From Candidatus Dormiibacterota bacterium (GTDB lineage Bacteria > Chloroflexota > Dormibacteria > Dormibacterales > Dormibacteraceae): a stretch of DNA of 6,926 nt. A model generated the notes under the pieces. The model did no database searches and was not told where the DNA came from. It saw nothing but the letters and a program-made list of their open reading frames with translations. The stretch covers positions 9,937 through 16,862 of the forward strand of contig PLYD01000258.1 of NCBI GenBank assembly GCA_003151665.1, written 5' to 3'. This document shows positions 1-5,338 of this stretch, in pieces (the first letter of the stretch is position 1; every line of letters begins with the position of its first letter). The position numbers and the translations under genes are program-made.

Positions 1-15
1 CGTTGGGGGCACCAT

Positions 16-20
16 AAGGA
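16..20 (+). promoter_or_regulatory. Ribosome binding site of hisA
   Basis: AAGGA lies two bases before the GTG start of hisA. The spacing is shorter than usual, but no other start codon in this frame gives the conserved HisA N-terminus, so the site helps to fix the start. Confidence 0.5.
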
Positions 21-22
21 CA

Positions 23-727
23 GTGCTCGTAATTCCCGCCATCGATATCCTGGGCGGACGCTGCGTCCGACTCGTGCGCGGCGACTACGCGCATCCGACC
101 GTCTACTCGGACGATCCCTCCGACGTGGCGACGAGCTTCGCCGAAGCCGGCGCGGCACGGATCCACGTCGTCGACCTGGACGCCGCTCGAGGTGTCGGCG
201 ACAACCACGCGGCGATCGAGCTGATGGTCCGGCGAAAGGACGTCAAGGTTCAGGTCGCAGGCGGCGTTCGCTCCGAAGCCCTGGTCGACAAGCTGCTTGC
301 CATGGGAGCCCACGCGGTCGTGATGGGCACCGCTGCCGTGCGCGAGCCGAGGTTGCTCGAGCGATGCGCGCGAAGGCACGCAGGTCAGGTATTCACTGCG
401 CTCGATGTGCGCGACGATCAGCCCGCGGTGCATGGGTGGACCGAGAACGAGCCCTTGAAGATGGGCAGCTTGCTCGCGCGTTGGGATGTGCTGCCACTGG
501 CCGGGGTCATCTTCACGAGCATCGCGAGGGATGGAACCATGGAAGGCCCCGACCTGAAGACGCTGGCGCGGGTGCGCGCGATGACGAGCCTGCCCGTCCA
601 GTACTCGGGCGGTGTGTCCTCGATCGAAGACGTCCGTGCGGCCGCGGCGGCAGGGGCGATGGCGGTGATCGTGGGCAAGGCCCTTTATGAAGGCCGGATC
701 AAGCTGGCAGAGGCGCTGGCGCTATGA
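23..727 (+). CDS. hisA: HisA: ProFAR isomerase of histidine biosynthesis
   Basis: Phosphoribosylformimino-5-aminoimidazole carboxamide ribotide isomerase, the cytosolic (beta-alpha)8-barrel enzyme of the fourth step of histidine synthesis. The 234-residue product has the usual family length. Visible signatures are the N-terminal IPAIDILGG with catalytic Asp8, VVDLDAA (49-55), QVAGGVR (77-83), the second catalytic Asp128 in ALDVRD, SIARDGT (166-172), and the C-terminal phosphate-binding strands SGGVSS (195-200) and VIVGKALYEG (215-224). The start is GTG, chosen because it places MLVIPAID at the conserved N-terminus; AAGGA at 16-20 is a ribosome site with short spacing. A TAA at 15-17 in another frame may end an upstream gene. 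Its TGA overlaps the next gene's ATG. The usual neighbour hisF does not follow. His119-type PriA features were not tested; plain HisA is the simplest reading. Confidence 0.96.
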   Translation: MLVIPAIDILGGRCVRLVRGDYAHPTVYSDDPSDVATSFAEAGAARIHVVDLDAARGVGDNHAAIELMVRRKDVKVQVAGGVRSEALVDKLLAMGAHAVVMGTAAVREPRLLERCARRHAGQVFTALDVRDDQPAVHGWTENEPLKMGSLLARWDVLPLAGVIFTSIARDGTMEGPDLKTLARVRAMTSLPVQYSGGVSSIEDVRAAAAAGAMAVIVGKALYEGRIKLAEALAL

Positions 728-1119
728 ACAGGCTTGCACTGGCGCTTGCCGCGATGCTGCTCGTGGTGGCCTGCGGCGAGCGGGCGACGGCCGACGACCA
801 GGGCCTGCACCACGACATCGTCAACAACAGCAGCGGCGCCGAGGTGACATTCGACGCCACAGTCCTCGACAAACCGGTGGAGTCGGGCGGCCACGAGAGG
901 TTCGAGGTCAAGACTGCCACCGGAGAGTCGCTCGAAATCGATCACAACACCACGCTGGCGGCGTACGCCCCGATCCACGCCGGTGACAAAGTGGTCATCC
1001 GCGGCCAGCTATACATCGACCCTGGCCCGCACCTGGGGATCCATTGCACCCACGCGGCCACGTCGAGCGGGTGCCCCGACCCAGGGTGGATCCTGTTCGA
1101 CAATAACTATTACGAATGA
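724..1119 (+). CDS. Putative lipoprotein, DUF3465-like
   Basis: A 131-residue exported protein of unknown function. The N-terminus is a short signal peptide (MNR, then a hydrophobic stretch 4-16) ending in a lipobox LVVAC, so Cys17 would be lipidated and the protein anchored outside the cytoplasmic membrane. The mature part resembles what I remember of DUF3465: a strand-rich, probably OB-like domain with RFEVKTATGESLEIDHN (59-75), the turn AGDKVVIRGQLY (86-97), IHCTH (106-110) where the family has a HWTH motif, and PGWI near the end (120-123). Cys108 and Cys117 could form a disulfide. It begins inside the hisA stop codon (ATGA), so it is probably translationally coupled to hisA, and its own stop overlaps the next start in the same way. 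The lipoprotein call is firm on sequence; the family name rests on memory of the motif. Confidence 0.8.
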   Translation: MNRLALALAAMLLVVACGERATADDQGLHHDIVNNSSGAEVTFDATVLDKPVESGGHERFEVKTATGESLEIDHNTTLAAYAPIHAGDKVVIRGQLYIDPGPHLGIHCTHAATSSGCPDPGWILFDNNYYE

Positions 1120-1292
1120 ACGCGAGGAAGCGACGACCGCTGGCGAGGACTGCAGCATCGGCCTTTAGGAACCTGTTCGCCGGCGGCATGGGCCCACTGG
1201 AGCGGCTGCGGACGATTGCCGCCAACATCGGCCGGCGAGGGGGCACTCCCAGGGCTGATTGCTGTGGAAATTACGGCGAGCCGGGTTGTTGA
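1116..1292 (+). CDS. Cys-rich microprotein, ends at a TGA that may be recoded
   Basis: A 58-codon frame starting with ATG inside the stop codon of the lipoprotein gene (ATGA at 1116-1119). An in-frame TAA at 1104-1106 excludes an earlier start. There is no clear ribosome site, so translation probably depends on coupling. The product has a very basic N-terminus (MNARKRRPLAR), an amphipathic middle (FRNLFAGGMGPLERLRTIAANIGRR, roughly 17-41) and a Cys-rich end, ADCCGNYGEPGC, with Cys at 49, 50 and 58. No signal peptide or membrane helix is seen. The CC...GC arrangement suggests metal binding or thiol chemistry, but I do not recognise the family with certainty. The terminating TGA is followed without any gap by an in-frame open segment to 1382, so this may be only the N-terminal part of an 88-residue protein. 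Confidence 0.6.
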   Translation: MNARKRRPLARTAASAFRNLFAGGMGPLERLRTIAANIGRRGGTPRADCCGNYGEPGC

Positions 1293-1382
1293 ATGACGAT
1301 GGAAGAGGCCCGTGCGGCCGGACTGGTCAAGCCCAACGATCACAAACCTCACGATCACAAGCCCCATGACCATGGGCACTGA
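1293..1382 (+). CDS. His/Asp-rich 29-codon segment (own peptide or C-terminal tail)
   Basis: An in-frame continuation of the Cys-rich frame, beginning with ATG directly after its TGA. It encodes MTMEEARAAGLVKPN followed by DHKPHDHKPHDHGH: six His and three Asp in the last 14 residues, a typical low-complexity Ni/Zn/Cu-binding tail. The 15-base units at 1338-1352 and 1353-1367 both encode DHKPH but differ at three bases, all in third codon positions. The following DH of DHGH also uses synonymous codons. This suggests the peptide is under selection. No Shine-Dalgarno site of its own is evident. It could be made by reinitiation at TGAATG or by reading through the TGA. It stops 6 bases before the stop of the convergent dehydrogenase gene, so it fills the available space. 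Confidence 0.5.
   Translation: MTMEEARAAGLVKPNDHKPHDHKPHDHGH
1294..1329 (+). promoter_or_regulatory. SECIS-like hairpin downstream of in-frame TGA
   Basis: Folding by eye gives an apical stem GGCC (1307-1310) with GGCC (1316-1319) closing a CGUGC pentaloop. Below it is a weak UGG/CUG pairing (1300-1302 with 1323-1325), then UGAC (1294-1297) with GUCA (1326-1329). The loop begins 18 bases after the TGA and carries G-U, in line with known bacterial SECIS elements, whose loop usually contains GU. There is no evident bulged U above the stem base, and GGCC is a common word in GC-rich coding DNA, so chance is possible. Confidence 0.3.
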
Positions 1383-1388
1383 AGAGCG

Positions 1389-2168
1389 CTAGGTCCGCTT
1401 CCTGGCCACCAACCACGAAGCCGCCTGGGCGACCGGGCGAATCACTATCTCGTCGATGTCAACGTGCGGCGGGCGCGTCACCGCGAAGACTATGCAGTCC
1501 GCGATGTCCTCAGCCACCAGCGGCTTGACGCCCTGATAAACGGCTTTTGCCGCCTTTCGGTCGCCGCGAAAACGTACGGTGCTGAATTCTGTCTCGACCA
1601 TCCCCGGCTCTATTTCCGTAACGCGGATCGGCTCGCCGTTCAGCTCGAGGCGCAACGTGCGCGACATGGCGCGCACGGCATGTTTGCTCGCCGTGTAACC
1701 AGCCCCGCCCTTGTACGTCTCGAAGCCTGCGATCGAGCCCAGGTTGACGATGTGGCCGTGCTTCGCCTTCCGCAGAAGCGGCAGGCTCGAGCGCGTCATG
1801 CGCATCAGCCCAAGAACGTTGACCTCCCACATCTCGATCCAGTCCTCGTCGCGGGCCTGATCGATCTGATTGAGCCCCAAAGCCAACCCTGCGTTGTTGA
1901 CCAGCACGTCGATGCGACCGAATTTTTTGGCCACCTCGCCCACGAACGCATCGATGCTCGCGGGGTCGGTCACATCCAGGGGCAAAGCCACTCCCAGGTC
2001 GCCGACGACGCGGCGCACTCGAGCCAGCCGCCGAGCACCGGCAACTATCTGGTAGCCGCGCCGGCCCAAGGCCACCACCGTGGCGGCTCCGATGCCTGAC
2101 GACGCGCCGGTGACGACAGCGACGGGCCTTGATCGAGTTGCAGCCAAGCTCTCCCCCGTGAATGACAA
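1389..2168 (-). CDS. Short-chain dehydrogenase/reductase, YdfG-like
   Basis: A classical SDR of 259 residues, probably a cytosolic NADP(H)-dependent oxidoreductase. The Rossmann cofactor motif TGASSGIG is at 20-27. GARR (44-47) after the second strand suggests NADP preference. DV (65-66) and NNAG (91-94) are present, and the catalytic tetrad is Asn117, Ser145, Tyr158 and Lys162 (YTASK). The stretches NNAGLALG, IEPGMVETEFSTVRF and the C-terminal RPVAQA closely resemble E. coli YdfG (3-hydroxy acid dehydrogenase / malonic semialdehyde reductase), so a small hydroxy-acid substrate is plausible but not shown. The start is TTG; another TTG seven codons in (2147) has GGGGGAG just before it and could be the true start. 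No ATG is available in this frame. It is divergent from the membrane protein gene at 2203. Confidence 0.92.
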   Translation of the reverse strand: MSFTGESLAATRSRPVAVVTGASSGIGAATVVALGRRGYQIVAGARRLARVRRVVGDLGVALPLDVTDPASIDAFVGEVAKKFGRIDVLVNNAGLALGLNQIDQARDEDWIEMWEVNVLGLMRMTRSSLPLLRKAKHGHIVNLGSIAGFETYKGGAGYTASKHAVRAMSRTLRLELNGEPIRVTEIEPGMVETEFSTVRFRGDRKAAKAVYQGVKPLVAEDIADCIVFAVTRPPHVDIDEIVIRPVAQAASWLVARKRT

Positions 2169-2202
2169 ACGAAACGCTCATCAAAGCGTACGCTAGGATG
2201 CA
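2169..2202. promoter_or_regulatory. Short divergent intergenic region with 10-base palindrome
   Basis: Only 34 bases separate the two divergent starts, so both promoters must overlap each other or the coding ends. The perfect palindrome AGCGTACGCT occupies 2185-2194, and an extra half-site ACGCT lies at 2174-2178, giving three alternating half-sites. It is a plausible operator for a dimeric regulator, but no regulator gene is nearby and no clear -35/-10 pair is visible. AGGA at 2195-2198 is the ribosome site of the rightward gene. Confidence 0.35.
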
Positions 2203-2664
2203 ATGCTGGACGTCGCAGTTGGCCTGGTCGTCACTCTCCTGATAGTGGGCGGAATCCTCATCATGCTTGGCCCGACCACCGGCACCTTGATCAAGCGAGC
2301 ACGAGAGCTTCGGCGTGCGCGCGTCCCGTCCGTGTTCCAGGCCGCCCAACCGCGCGAGCCGGCGCCGTCAGGCCTCAACCCCAAGACGCAGCGCGTACTC
2401 ATCGCAGCAGCTCGACTCGGCAACTGGCTGCGCTCGCGCGGGCAAGACGAGCTGGCGCGCGAGCTTCGGAGCGCGGGTGGCAAGATCACGAGTAACGAGC
2501 CCGCCGGCCTGTATGCGATGCAGGTCGTGCTTCGGCGGTTGCGCACCCTCAACCTCGACGACAAACCGTCGCAGGACAGATTGAAGGGGCTCACGAACGA
2601 GCTGCGAATCGCGGTCCAGGACCGCTTCGAGCAGCTCGAGCTGCTGCCCTTCAAGCGCCCTTAA
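2203..2664 (+). CDS. Single-pass membrane protein of unknown function
   Basis: A 153-residue protein that I do not recognise. Residues 4-22 (VAVGLVVTLLIVGGILIML) form one hydrophobic helix close to the N-terminus. It is followed by a strongly basic stretch, KRARELRRAR (31-40), which predicts that the C-terminal part faces the cytoplasm. A Pro/Ala linker (42-57) leads to a helical region of about 85 residues rich in Arg, Leu and Glu (61-146), with no cysteines and no catalytic motif seen. The start ATG has AGGA four bases upstream. The gene is divergent from the dehydrogenase, and its TAA overlaps the stop of the convergent gene in TTAA (2661-2664), leaving no room for a separate terminator. 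Confidence 0.8.
   Translation: MLDVAVGLVVTLLIVGGILIMLGPTTGTLIKRARELRRARVPSVFQAAQPREPAPSGLNPKTQRVLIAAARLGNWLRSRGQDELARELRSAGGKITSNEPAGLYAMQVVLRRLRTLNLDDKPSQDRLKGLTNELRIAVQDRFEQLELLPFKRP
2630..2645. repeat. Perfect 16-base palindrome near the end of the membrane protein gene
   Basis: AGCAGCTCGAGCTGCT is its own reverse complement. It sits in codons for EQLELL, about 17 bases before the overlapping convergent stops. In RNA from either strand it could form an 8-bp hairpin without a loop unless the middle pairs open. No T-run follows on either side, so it is not a canonical intrinsic terminator. It may simply reflect the repeated Glu/Gln-Leu codons. Confidence 0.4.
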
Positions 2665-3182
2665 ATCGGTTTGCGGTCCAGCACCTCCGGGTGCATCTCG
2701 GCCGGTAGCTCAACCTTTGATGGCGTGATCAGACAGAACTCCGGCGGCGGACCGAGGACCATCATCCGGCGCCACAGGCTGATCTCGGGAGCCTCGGTCC
2801 ACGATTCCAGCCTGGCGTAGAAATCCCGGTACGGCATGCCCGCCGGTTTGCCGAATCGAACCTCGAACCCCTCGTCCATCGAGGGCCGGCCTGAGGCAAG
2901 GCTGAGAAGCTTGCCCACGCCATCGCTCGCGATTCGGGCGGCGGAGTCGTGAGCGGGAGCGCGCGATCCACTGACGGCGGCGGCGTTCAGTGCATCCATC
3001 GCGGCGGTGTTCTCGAGCAGATACCAGTCGCTGTAGCCGATGCCGACGGCAAAAGTTGCCGACTCGATGAACCCGCTCAGCGAAGCGCTCGCCAGCTCCT
3101 CGTGAAAGCGCCGCAGCGAGTCCTCATAAGCGGCGACATCCGCACCATCGCTGGGTCGGTGAGAGAAGACGTACGCGAGCAA
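2661..3182 (-). CDS. EthD/dimeric alpha-beta-barrel-like protein
   Basis: A 173-residue soluble protein with no known function. The N-terminal half (LAYVFSHRPSDGADVAAYEDSLRRFHEEL, then SATFAVGIGYSDWYLLEN) has the strand-helix-strand pattern and the terminal tryptophan/tyrosine pair of ferredoxin-like dimeric alpha-beta-barrel (EthD-like) proteins. The second half (MPYRDFYARL at 116-125, LWRRMMVLGPPPEFCL at 136-151) looks like a degenerate repeat of it. The reading frame is open further upstream to 3332, but that part lies under the SRPBCC gene and has non-native composition, so I place the start at TTG 3182, four bases after the SRPBCC stop. No strong ribosome site is seen, which suits translational coupling. 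The fold assignment is inferred from pattern only. Confidence 0.72.
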   Translation of the reverse strand: MLAYVFSHRPSDGADVAAYEDSLRRFHEELASASLSGFIESATFAVGIGYSDWYLLENTAAMDALNAAAVSGSRAPAHDSAARIASDGVGKLLSLASGRPSMDEGFEVRFGKPAGMPYRDFYARLESWTEAPEISLWRRMMVLGPPPEFCLITPSKVELPAEMHPEVLDRKPI

Positions 3183-3186
3183 CGGC

Positions 3187-3642
3187 CTACTTCGCCTTAG
3201 GTCCCTTGCCCGATTCGATGTACTTCTTGAGCGCAGCCATGTTCGCGCGGATTCCCTCTGCGTACTTTCCGGCGAGGAGACCTCCCGCAAACCGCAACAT
3301 GCCCCCGAGCTCGTAGTCCATCTCGTACACAACGTGTGTGCCGGCTTTGGTCTCCGAGTACGCGTACGACCAGGTTCCTTTCAGCGGCCCGCGGATGAAC
3401 TTGCCGGCGCAGCGCTTCGGTTTCACCCACGTTGTCTGCTCGACCTCCACTGTCTCCTTGAGCCCGCCCGGAAGGTTGAGGTGGTAGCGATATTGCGTCC
3501 CATTGCCCGGGGGCTTGCGATCGAGCTGCTCAACCCTGGCGACGTCCTTGGACCACTTCGGGACATTGAGCACGTCCTCCTGCACCACCGCCCAAACGCG
3601 CGCGCCTGGTGCGTCGATGTCCACTGTCTCGCGGAGCTTCAT
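3187..3642 (-). CDS. SRPBCC (START/Bet v1-fold) family protein
   Basis: A 151-residue cytosolic protein of the polyketide cyclase/dehydrase-like SRPBCC superfamily, whose members bind hydrophobic ligands in a deep cavity. The sequence opens with strand KLRETVDIDAP, followed by the helix pair ARVWAVVQEDVLNVPKWSKDV (14-34), a run of antiparallel strands (for example TQYRYHLNLPG 49-59, KETVEVEQTTWV 62-73, GTWSYAYSETKAGTHVVYEMDYEL 89-112) and the long C-terminal helix (117-143), the normal order for this fold. The ligand and reaction cannot be inferred. The start ATG is the only one possible, because an in-frame TAA lies six codons upstream. AGG abuts the ATG, so the ribosome site is poor. It follows pyrD by 29 bases and may be carried on the pyrimidine transcript. 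Confidence 0.85.
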   Translation of the reverse strand: MKLRETVDIDAPGARVWAVVQEDVLNVPKWSKDVARVEQLDRKPPGNGTQYRYHLNLPGGLKETVEVEQTTWVKPKRCAGKFIRGPLKGTWSYAYSETKAGTHVVYEMDYELGGMLRFAGGLLAGKYAEGIRANMAALKKYIESGKGPKAK

Positions 3643-3671
3643 CCTGCGATCATCAACTTACGCCGTCACCC

Positions 3672-4586
3672 TTAGTCGCGGGGAAGGTAGCGTGGGAGCT
3701 CCGCTAGAGAATTGAGGTGGCGCAGCTTGAGGTGAGCCGAGATGCCGTCGTGAATCTCAGCAATTGCCCGCGGGTTGACGAACGTCGCGGTGCCGACCTG
3801 CACAGCGGAGCAGCCCGCCACCAGGAACTCGAGCGCATCCTCTGCATTCGTCACGCCGCCGATCCCGATCACCGGGATCGTCACGGCGCGGGCCGCCTGG
3901 TGCGCAAGATGGATGGCGAGCGGCCTGATCGCGGGCCCAGACAGGCCGCCGGTGCGAAAGCTCAGCCTCGGCTTGTAAGCGTTGAGGTCGATAGACATGC
4001 CGACGAAGGTGTTGACTGCGCACAGCGCGTCGGCCCCGGCACCCTCCACCGCACGCGCGATCACTCCAATGTCGGTGACCATCGGCGTCAGCTTCACCCA
4101 TACCGGAAGAGTCGTCCGCTTGCGGACGGCCTCCGTCACGGCGGCGGCGGCCCGCGGGTCATTGCCGAAGTACAGACCGCCCTGCTCGACGTTGGGGCAG
4201 GAGATGTTGATCTCGAAGCCTGCGACCCCTGGCACCCCGTCGAGCCGCGCGGCCAGATCTCCGTACTCGGATACCGACTCCCCGTTGATGTTCACCAGCA
4301 CCGGGAAGTCCCACGACGCCCATTGGGGAGCGTAGTCGCGAATCAGAGCATCCACGCCTGGGCCCTGAAGGCCGATGGCGTTCAGCATCCCCGAGGGCGT
4401 CTCCACGATGCGTGGCGGCGGACTGCCCGTACGCGGCCGCAGAAAGATGCCCTTCGAGACCATGCCGCCAAGCGCGCGTCGATCCAGCAGCGGTACCTCG
4501 GTGCCGTAGCCGAAAGCGCCCGACGCCGCCAGCACGGGGCTGCGCAGCTTCATTCCGGCCAGGGCGACGCTCATATCGACGGTCAT
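3672..4586 (-). CDS. pyrD: Dihydroorotate dehydrogenase class 1B, catalytic subunit
   Basis: Cytosolic FMN enzyme oxidising dihydroorotate to orotate, the fourth step of pyrimidine synthesis. The 304-residue product has the family length. Visible landmarks are ASGAFGYG (21-28), VSKGIF with FMN/substrate-contacting Lys45, NAIGLQGPG (69-77), the catalytic base Cys130 in INISCPN, Lys165 in VWVKLTP, VNT (191-193) and the phosphate-binding GIGGV (241-245) and VQVGTA (262-267). A catalytic Cys rather than Ser marks class 1, and the adjoining pyrK marks class 1B, which passes electrons to NAD+. The frame is open to 4667, but the ATG at 4586 overlaps the pyrK stop (ATGA) and gives the conserved N-terminus. 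A second ATG four codons later is possible. Confidence 0.96.
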   Translation of the reverse strand: MTVDMSVALAGMKLRSPVLAASGAFGYGTEVPLLDRRALGGMVSKGIFLRPRTGSPPPRIVETPSGMLNAIGLQGPGVDALIRDYAPQWASWDFPVLVNINGESVSEYGDLAARLDGVPGVAGFEINISCPNVEQGGLYFGNDPRAAAAVTEAVRKRTTLPVWVKLTPMVTDIGVIARAVEGAGADALCAVNTFVGMSIDLNAYKPRLSFRTGGLSGPAIRPLAIHLAHQAARAVTIPVIGIGGVTNAEDALEFLVAGCSAVQVGTATFVNPRAIAEIHDGISAHLKLRHLNSLAELPRYLPRD

Positions 4587-5324
4587 GCGGTGACTGCGTA
4601 AGGCAGGTGTGAGGGAAGCGCTGCCCAGTCGATGTCGGCGGCTCGATAGACCGGGCCCTCTTTGCAAGCGCGGTCATATCCGCCGCGAGTCAGCGGGACT
4701 GCGCAGCCGAGGCAAACACCGGTGCCACATCCCATGTACGTCTCGACCGCGACGAGCGCTTCAGGCCAGCGGTCGGCAACCGCGGCCAGCATGCGATTCG
4801 GCCCGCACGCCAGCACGACGTCTCCATCGGGCGCGGCGGAGATCGCAGTGCCGGCGATACCGCGCGATCCGTCGTCAGTGGCCCAGATCACCTCGTCGCC
4901 CGCCGATTCCGAGCACAGCTCCTCGATGCTTCGAGCGCCATGCACCCACGTCACCCGCATGCCGAGCGCACTCGCCTCTTTGGCCGCCAGCGGCATCGGA
5001 GCGACGCCGAGCCCACCGCTGATCAGCACTGCAGTGCGCGACCCGGCCTCGAGGTCAAAGCCGTGTCCCAGCGGACCGAGGCAGCTGATCACATCGCCAG
5101 AACCCATCGCGAGAAGCTGCGAGGTTCCCCTCCCCACCGCTTTGAGCACGACCTCAATTCGGTCACCGTCGGCTCTGTAGACGGAGAAAGGGCGCCGGAG
5201 AAAAACGCCGGCCCAACCCAGGTTGACAAACTGGCCCGCGCGGACTGTCGCCGCAATCTCAGGCGCCTCCATCGAAATGACGGCCATGCCGCGCGCAACC
5301 TCGCGCATCGCGGTGATTCGCGCG

Positions 5325-5338
<14 letters not shown>
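4583..5338 (-). CDS. pyrK: Dihydroorotate dehydrogenase electron-transfer subunit
   Basis: FAD and 2Fe-2S subunit that moves electrons from PyrD to NAD+. The 251-residue product has an N-terminal ferredoxin-reductase FAD barrel with RRPFSVY (48-54), an NAD-binding part with GGLGVAP (108-114) and ACGPNRM (177-183), and a C-terminal 2Fe-2S cluster bound by Cys204, Cys209, Cys212 and Cys225 (C-X4-C-X2-C-X12-C, in MGCGTGVCLGC...ACKEGPV). All four ligands are present, so the cluster should assemble. The GTG start lies inside the end of carB (14-base overlap), and the stop overlaps the pyrD ATG, so carB, pyrK and pyrD are almost certainly one transcript. Confidence 0.95.

Larger units (their letters stand above)
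1116..1382 (+). other. Candidate recoded CDS: 88-aa Cys/Sec/His-rich protein
   Basis: Alternative reading of the two preceding frames as one gene in which the TGA at 1290-1292 encodes selenocysteine. The product would read ...CCGNYGEPGC-U-MTMEEARAAG... and end in DHKPHDHKPHDHGH. In its favour are the shared reading frame with no shift, the Cys immediately before the TGA (a Cys-Sec pair like that at the C-terminus of animal thioredoxin reductase), the His repeats whose differences are mostly synonymous, and a hairpin at a suitable distance. Against it are an ATG directly after the TGA that allows simple reinitiation, a hairpin without the classical bulged U, and no sel genes in the window. TGA is used as a normal stop in hisA, the lipoprotein gene and pyrK, so a global reassignment is unlikely. 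Confidence 0.4.

Noticed and set aside
3..17. Four codons (TTG GGG GCA CCA) and TAA before hisA as the end of an upstream gene
   Set aside because: Consistent with a preceding gene in the operon, but four residues cannot support a product or even a coding call.
1290..1292. TGA reassigned genome-wide (for example to Trp or Gly)
   Set aside because: hisA, the lipoprotein gene and pyrK all end properly at TGA with family-typical lengths or overlaps, and Trp is encoded by TGG throughout.
1293..1382. His-rich peptide as a his-operon attenuator leader
   Set aside because: Classical his leaders precede the operon; this one lies at its 3' end, convergent with another gene, and the His codons are interspersed with Asp, Lys and Pro. 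No downstream his gene or terminator/antiterminator pair is seen.
1464..2099. Long + strand open frame (211 codons) opposite the dehydrogenase gene
   Set aside because: It is antisense to a complete SDR with all catalytic motifs; its composition (Arg/His/Ala-rich) and lack of any domain are typical of a GC-rich shadow frame.
1510..2349. 279-codon - strand frame overlapping the dehydrogenase and the membrane protein gene
   Set aside because: Out of frame with the SDR and antisense to the membrane protein; rich in Arg/Gly/Pro without motifs.
2630..2664. Intrinsic terminator between the convergent genes
   Set aside because: The 16-base palindrome there lacks a following T-run on either strand, and the stops themselves overlap.
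3860..3880. Inverted repeat CGATCCCG-ATCAC-CGGGATCG inside pyrD
   Set aside because: Falls in the codons for the conserved IPVIGIGG region, with no T-run; it is best explained by coding constraint in GC-rich DNA.
3717..4601. 294-codon + strand open frame opposite pyrD
   Set aside because: pyrD on the other strand carries every class 1B motif; the opposite frame has low-complexity shadow composition and no recognisable domain.
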